The notes under the pieces: model-generated
Databases searched by the model: none
Told to the model about the DNA's origin: nothing
The model's input: the letters and a program-made list of their open reading frames with translations, nothing else
Shown: positions 62,760-64,000 of the stretch, one piece after another
Position numbering within the stretch: position 1 is the first letter of the stretch
Layout of the letters: each line of letters begins with the position of its first letter
From: Xylophilus sp042867185
Lineage (GTDB): Bacteria > Pseudomonadota > Gammaproteobacteria > Burkholderiales > Burkholderiaceae_C
DNA: 64,000 bases
Assembly (NCBI GenBank): GCA_042867185.1
Contig: JBHZQV010000011.1
Span: forward strand, 78,463 to 142,462
Reading direction: 5' to 3'
Made by a program: the position numbers and the translations under genes

Positions 62760-63359
62760 TCAGGTCTTCTCGACCTGGCCGAATTCCAGCTCGACCGGCG
62801 TCGCGCGGCCGAAGATGGTGACGGACACCCGCACCCGGCTCTTCTCGTAGTTGACCTCTTCCACCGAACCGTTGAAGTCGGTGAAAGGACCTTCCTTGAC
62901 GCGCACGAACTCGCCGACGATGAACTCCACCTTGTGGCGGGGCTTGTCGGTGCCTTCCTGCATCTGGCTGACGATCTTCTGGACTTCTTCTTCCGAGATC
63001 GGGGCCGGACGGTTCTTGGCACCGCCGACGAAGCCGGTCACCTTGTTGGTGTGCTTCACCAGGTGCCAGGACTCGTCGTCCATCACCATCTCGACGAAGA
63101 CATAGCCCGGAAACAGACGGCGCTCGGTCGTCTTGCGCTGGCCGTTCTTGACTTCGACGACTTCTTCGGTCGGCACCAGGATCCGGCCGAACTTGGCTTC
63201 CATGCCGCCGCGGTTGATCCGCTCGACGATGTTGCGCTCGACCGCCTTTTCCATGCCCGAATAGGCATGGACGATGTACCAACGCATGTCCGGGTTGGCC
63301 GGCGTGGCAGCGGCGACCGCTTCGCCGTCACCGGGAATGTTCTCAACGGCGTCGGTCAT
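62760..63359 (-). CDS. nusG: Transcription elongation/antitermination factor NusG
   Basis: 199-residue NusG: NGN domain (MRWYIVHAYSGMEKAVERNI...YVFVEMVMD) and C-terminal KOW domain (GEFVRVKEGPFTDFNGSVEEVN). Acts with polymerase, Rho and NusE. It starts directly after the secE stop with no gap. Confidence 0.97.
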   Translation of the reverse strand: MTDAVENIPGDGEAVAAATPANPDMRWYIVHAYSGMEKAVERNIVERINRGGMEAKFGRILVPTEEVVEVKNGQRKTTERRLFPGYVFVEMVMDDESWHLVKHTNKVTGFVGGAKNRPAPISEEEVQKIVSQMQEGTDKPRHKVEFIVGEFVRVKEGPFTDFNGSVEEVNYEKSRVRVSVTIFGRATPVELEFGQVEKT

Positions 63360-63743
63360 TTATTTTCTCCAACCCAGGATCAGGTCGTAGAAGACCCACT
63401 CCAGCGTCTTGTCAGTCAGCCAAAGGAACAGCGCCATCACCACGACGAAAGCGAAGACATAGGCGGTGATCTGGATCGCTTCCTTGCGCGTCGGCCAGAC
63501 GACCTTCTTCACTTCGCGCCAGGCGTCTCGACCGAAGGCGATCAGCTGGCGGCCATGCTCCGACACGAAGAACACCGCGGCAGCGGCGGCCAGACCCACG
63601 AGCAGTACGGCCCATTGCGCGACGGCGCCCTGGCGGCTCAGCAGATAGAAGCCCGCCAGCGCAGCAAGCACCAGCGCAACGGACAGGCCCAACTTGGCCT
63701 TGTCGGCTCCGGTGCTTACGGTTTCAACTTGCGACGTCGCCAT
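63360..63743 (-). CDS. secE: Preprotein translocase subunit SecE
   Basis: 127-residue membrane protein with three hydrophobic segments (about 22-41, 46-64, 91-113), as in the longer proteobacterial SecE. Conserved WREVKKVVWPTRKEAIQIT precedes the last helix. Two starts are possible: ATG 63743 (MATSQVE, chosen as in relatives) and ATG 63755, which sits too close to the GAGGA site. Confidence 0.94.
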   Translation of the reverse strand: MATSQVETVSTGADKAKLGLSVALVLAALAGFYLLSRQGAVAQWAVLLVGLAAAAAVFFVSEHGRQLIAFGRDAWREVKKVVWPTRKEAIQITAYVFAFVVVMALFLWLTDKTLEWVFYDLILGWRK

Positions 63744-63789
63744 GGCGGCTTGCATTCCTCGTATATGAAACGTGTCCCTGAAGACACGG

Positions 63790-63814
63790 AAGCCCGTCAG
63801 ATCATGACGGGCTT
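63790..63814 (-). other. Hairpin between tRNA-Trp and secE
   Basis: Stem AAGCCCGTCA (63790-63799) / TGACGGGCTT (63805-63814) with loop GATCA. There is no U-run, so it is more likely an RNA-processing site than a terminator. Confidence 0.5.
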
Positions 63815-63832
63815 GGTGCGGGCCACCTCAGG

Positions 63833-63908
63833 TGGCAGGGGCAGTAGGAATCGAACCTACAACCTTCGGTTTTGGAGACCGACGCTCTGCCAATTGAGCT
63901 ATACCCCT
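63833..63908 (-). tRNA. tRNA-Trp (CCA)
   Basis: 76-base tRNA on the minus strand: acceptor AGGGGTA, D-arm TAGCTCAATTGGCAGAGC, anticodon loop TCTCCAAAA (anticodon CCA), T loop GGTTCGATTCC, encoded CCA end. The tuf-tRNA-Trp-secE-nusG order is characteristic. Confidence 0.96.
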
Positions 63909-63919
63909 TTAATCTGCAA

Positions 63920-64000
<81 letters not shown>

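Overview
The window is GC-rich, densely coded bacterial DNA. Its protein families and its order rpoC-rpoB-rplL-rplJ-rplA-rplK-nusG-secE-tRNA-Trp-tuf point to a betaproteobacterium of the order Burkholderiales. Family Comamonadaceae is most likely, because several copies of a short GCTAT-N7-ATAGC element (in my recollection common in that family) are scattered between and inside genes. The organism assignment is inference from gene content, not from a database search.

Layout. 1-10.5 kb: phoH-ybeY, a degenerate HD-GYP protein, dtd, a FecR/OmpA pair, an ECF sigma/anti-sigma/lipoprotein group, dbpA, gor and a small unknown gene. 10.5-24.4 kb: amn, then an AT-richer two-gene insertion (SMC/OLD-like ATPase plus TOPRIM-like protein), purT, an ABC exporter, a 3-hydroxyacyl-CoA dehydrogenase, ohrR-ohr, srkA, kbp, a TerB-like gene with a Bax-inhibitor-1 gene, nhaR and an HU-type protein. 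24.5-31.7 kb: a BrkB/YihY membrane protein, then a tightly overlapping minus-strand operon (His/Cys-rich small protein, TonB receptor, ABC ATPase, two DUF3526-type permeases), probably for metal or metallophore transport. 31.9-39.5 kb: a DUF2760-Hsp70-Hsp70 triad and a TonB siderophore receptor behind a Fur-box-like site.

39.5-45.7 kb is the main accessory region. It runs from a gene resembling phage P4 psu to a P4-type integrase beside tRNA-Phe. Between them, in clearly AT-richer DNA, lies a three-gene operon: a PP2C phosphatase and two Ser/Thr kinases. One kinase ends in what looks like a cold-shock (nucleic-acid-binding) domain and the other in a beta-rich, possibly FHA-like domain. The psu-int interval is known in enterobacterial P4 satellites as a hotspot for anti-phage cassettes, so this operon is the best candidate here for an undescribed system.

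45.7-64 kb returns to core genome: ntrX (without an AAA+ domain)-ntrY-DUF4390-rsmB-lemA-like as one overlapping unit, then the RNA polymerase/ribosomal protein operon, nusG, secE, tRNA-Trp and the end of tuf. No CRISPR array, rRNA operon or intact insertion sequence was seen.
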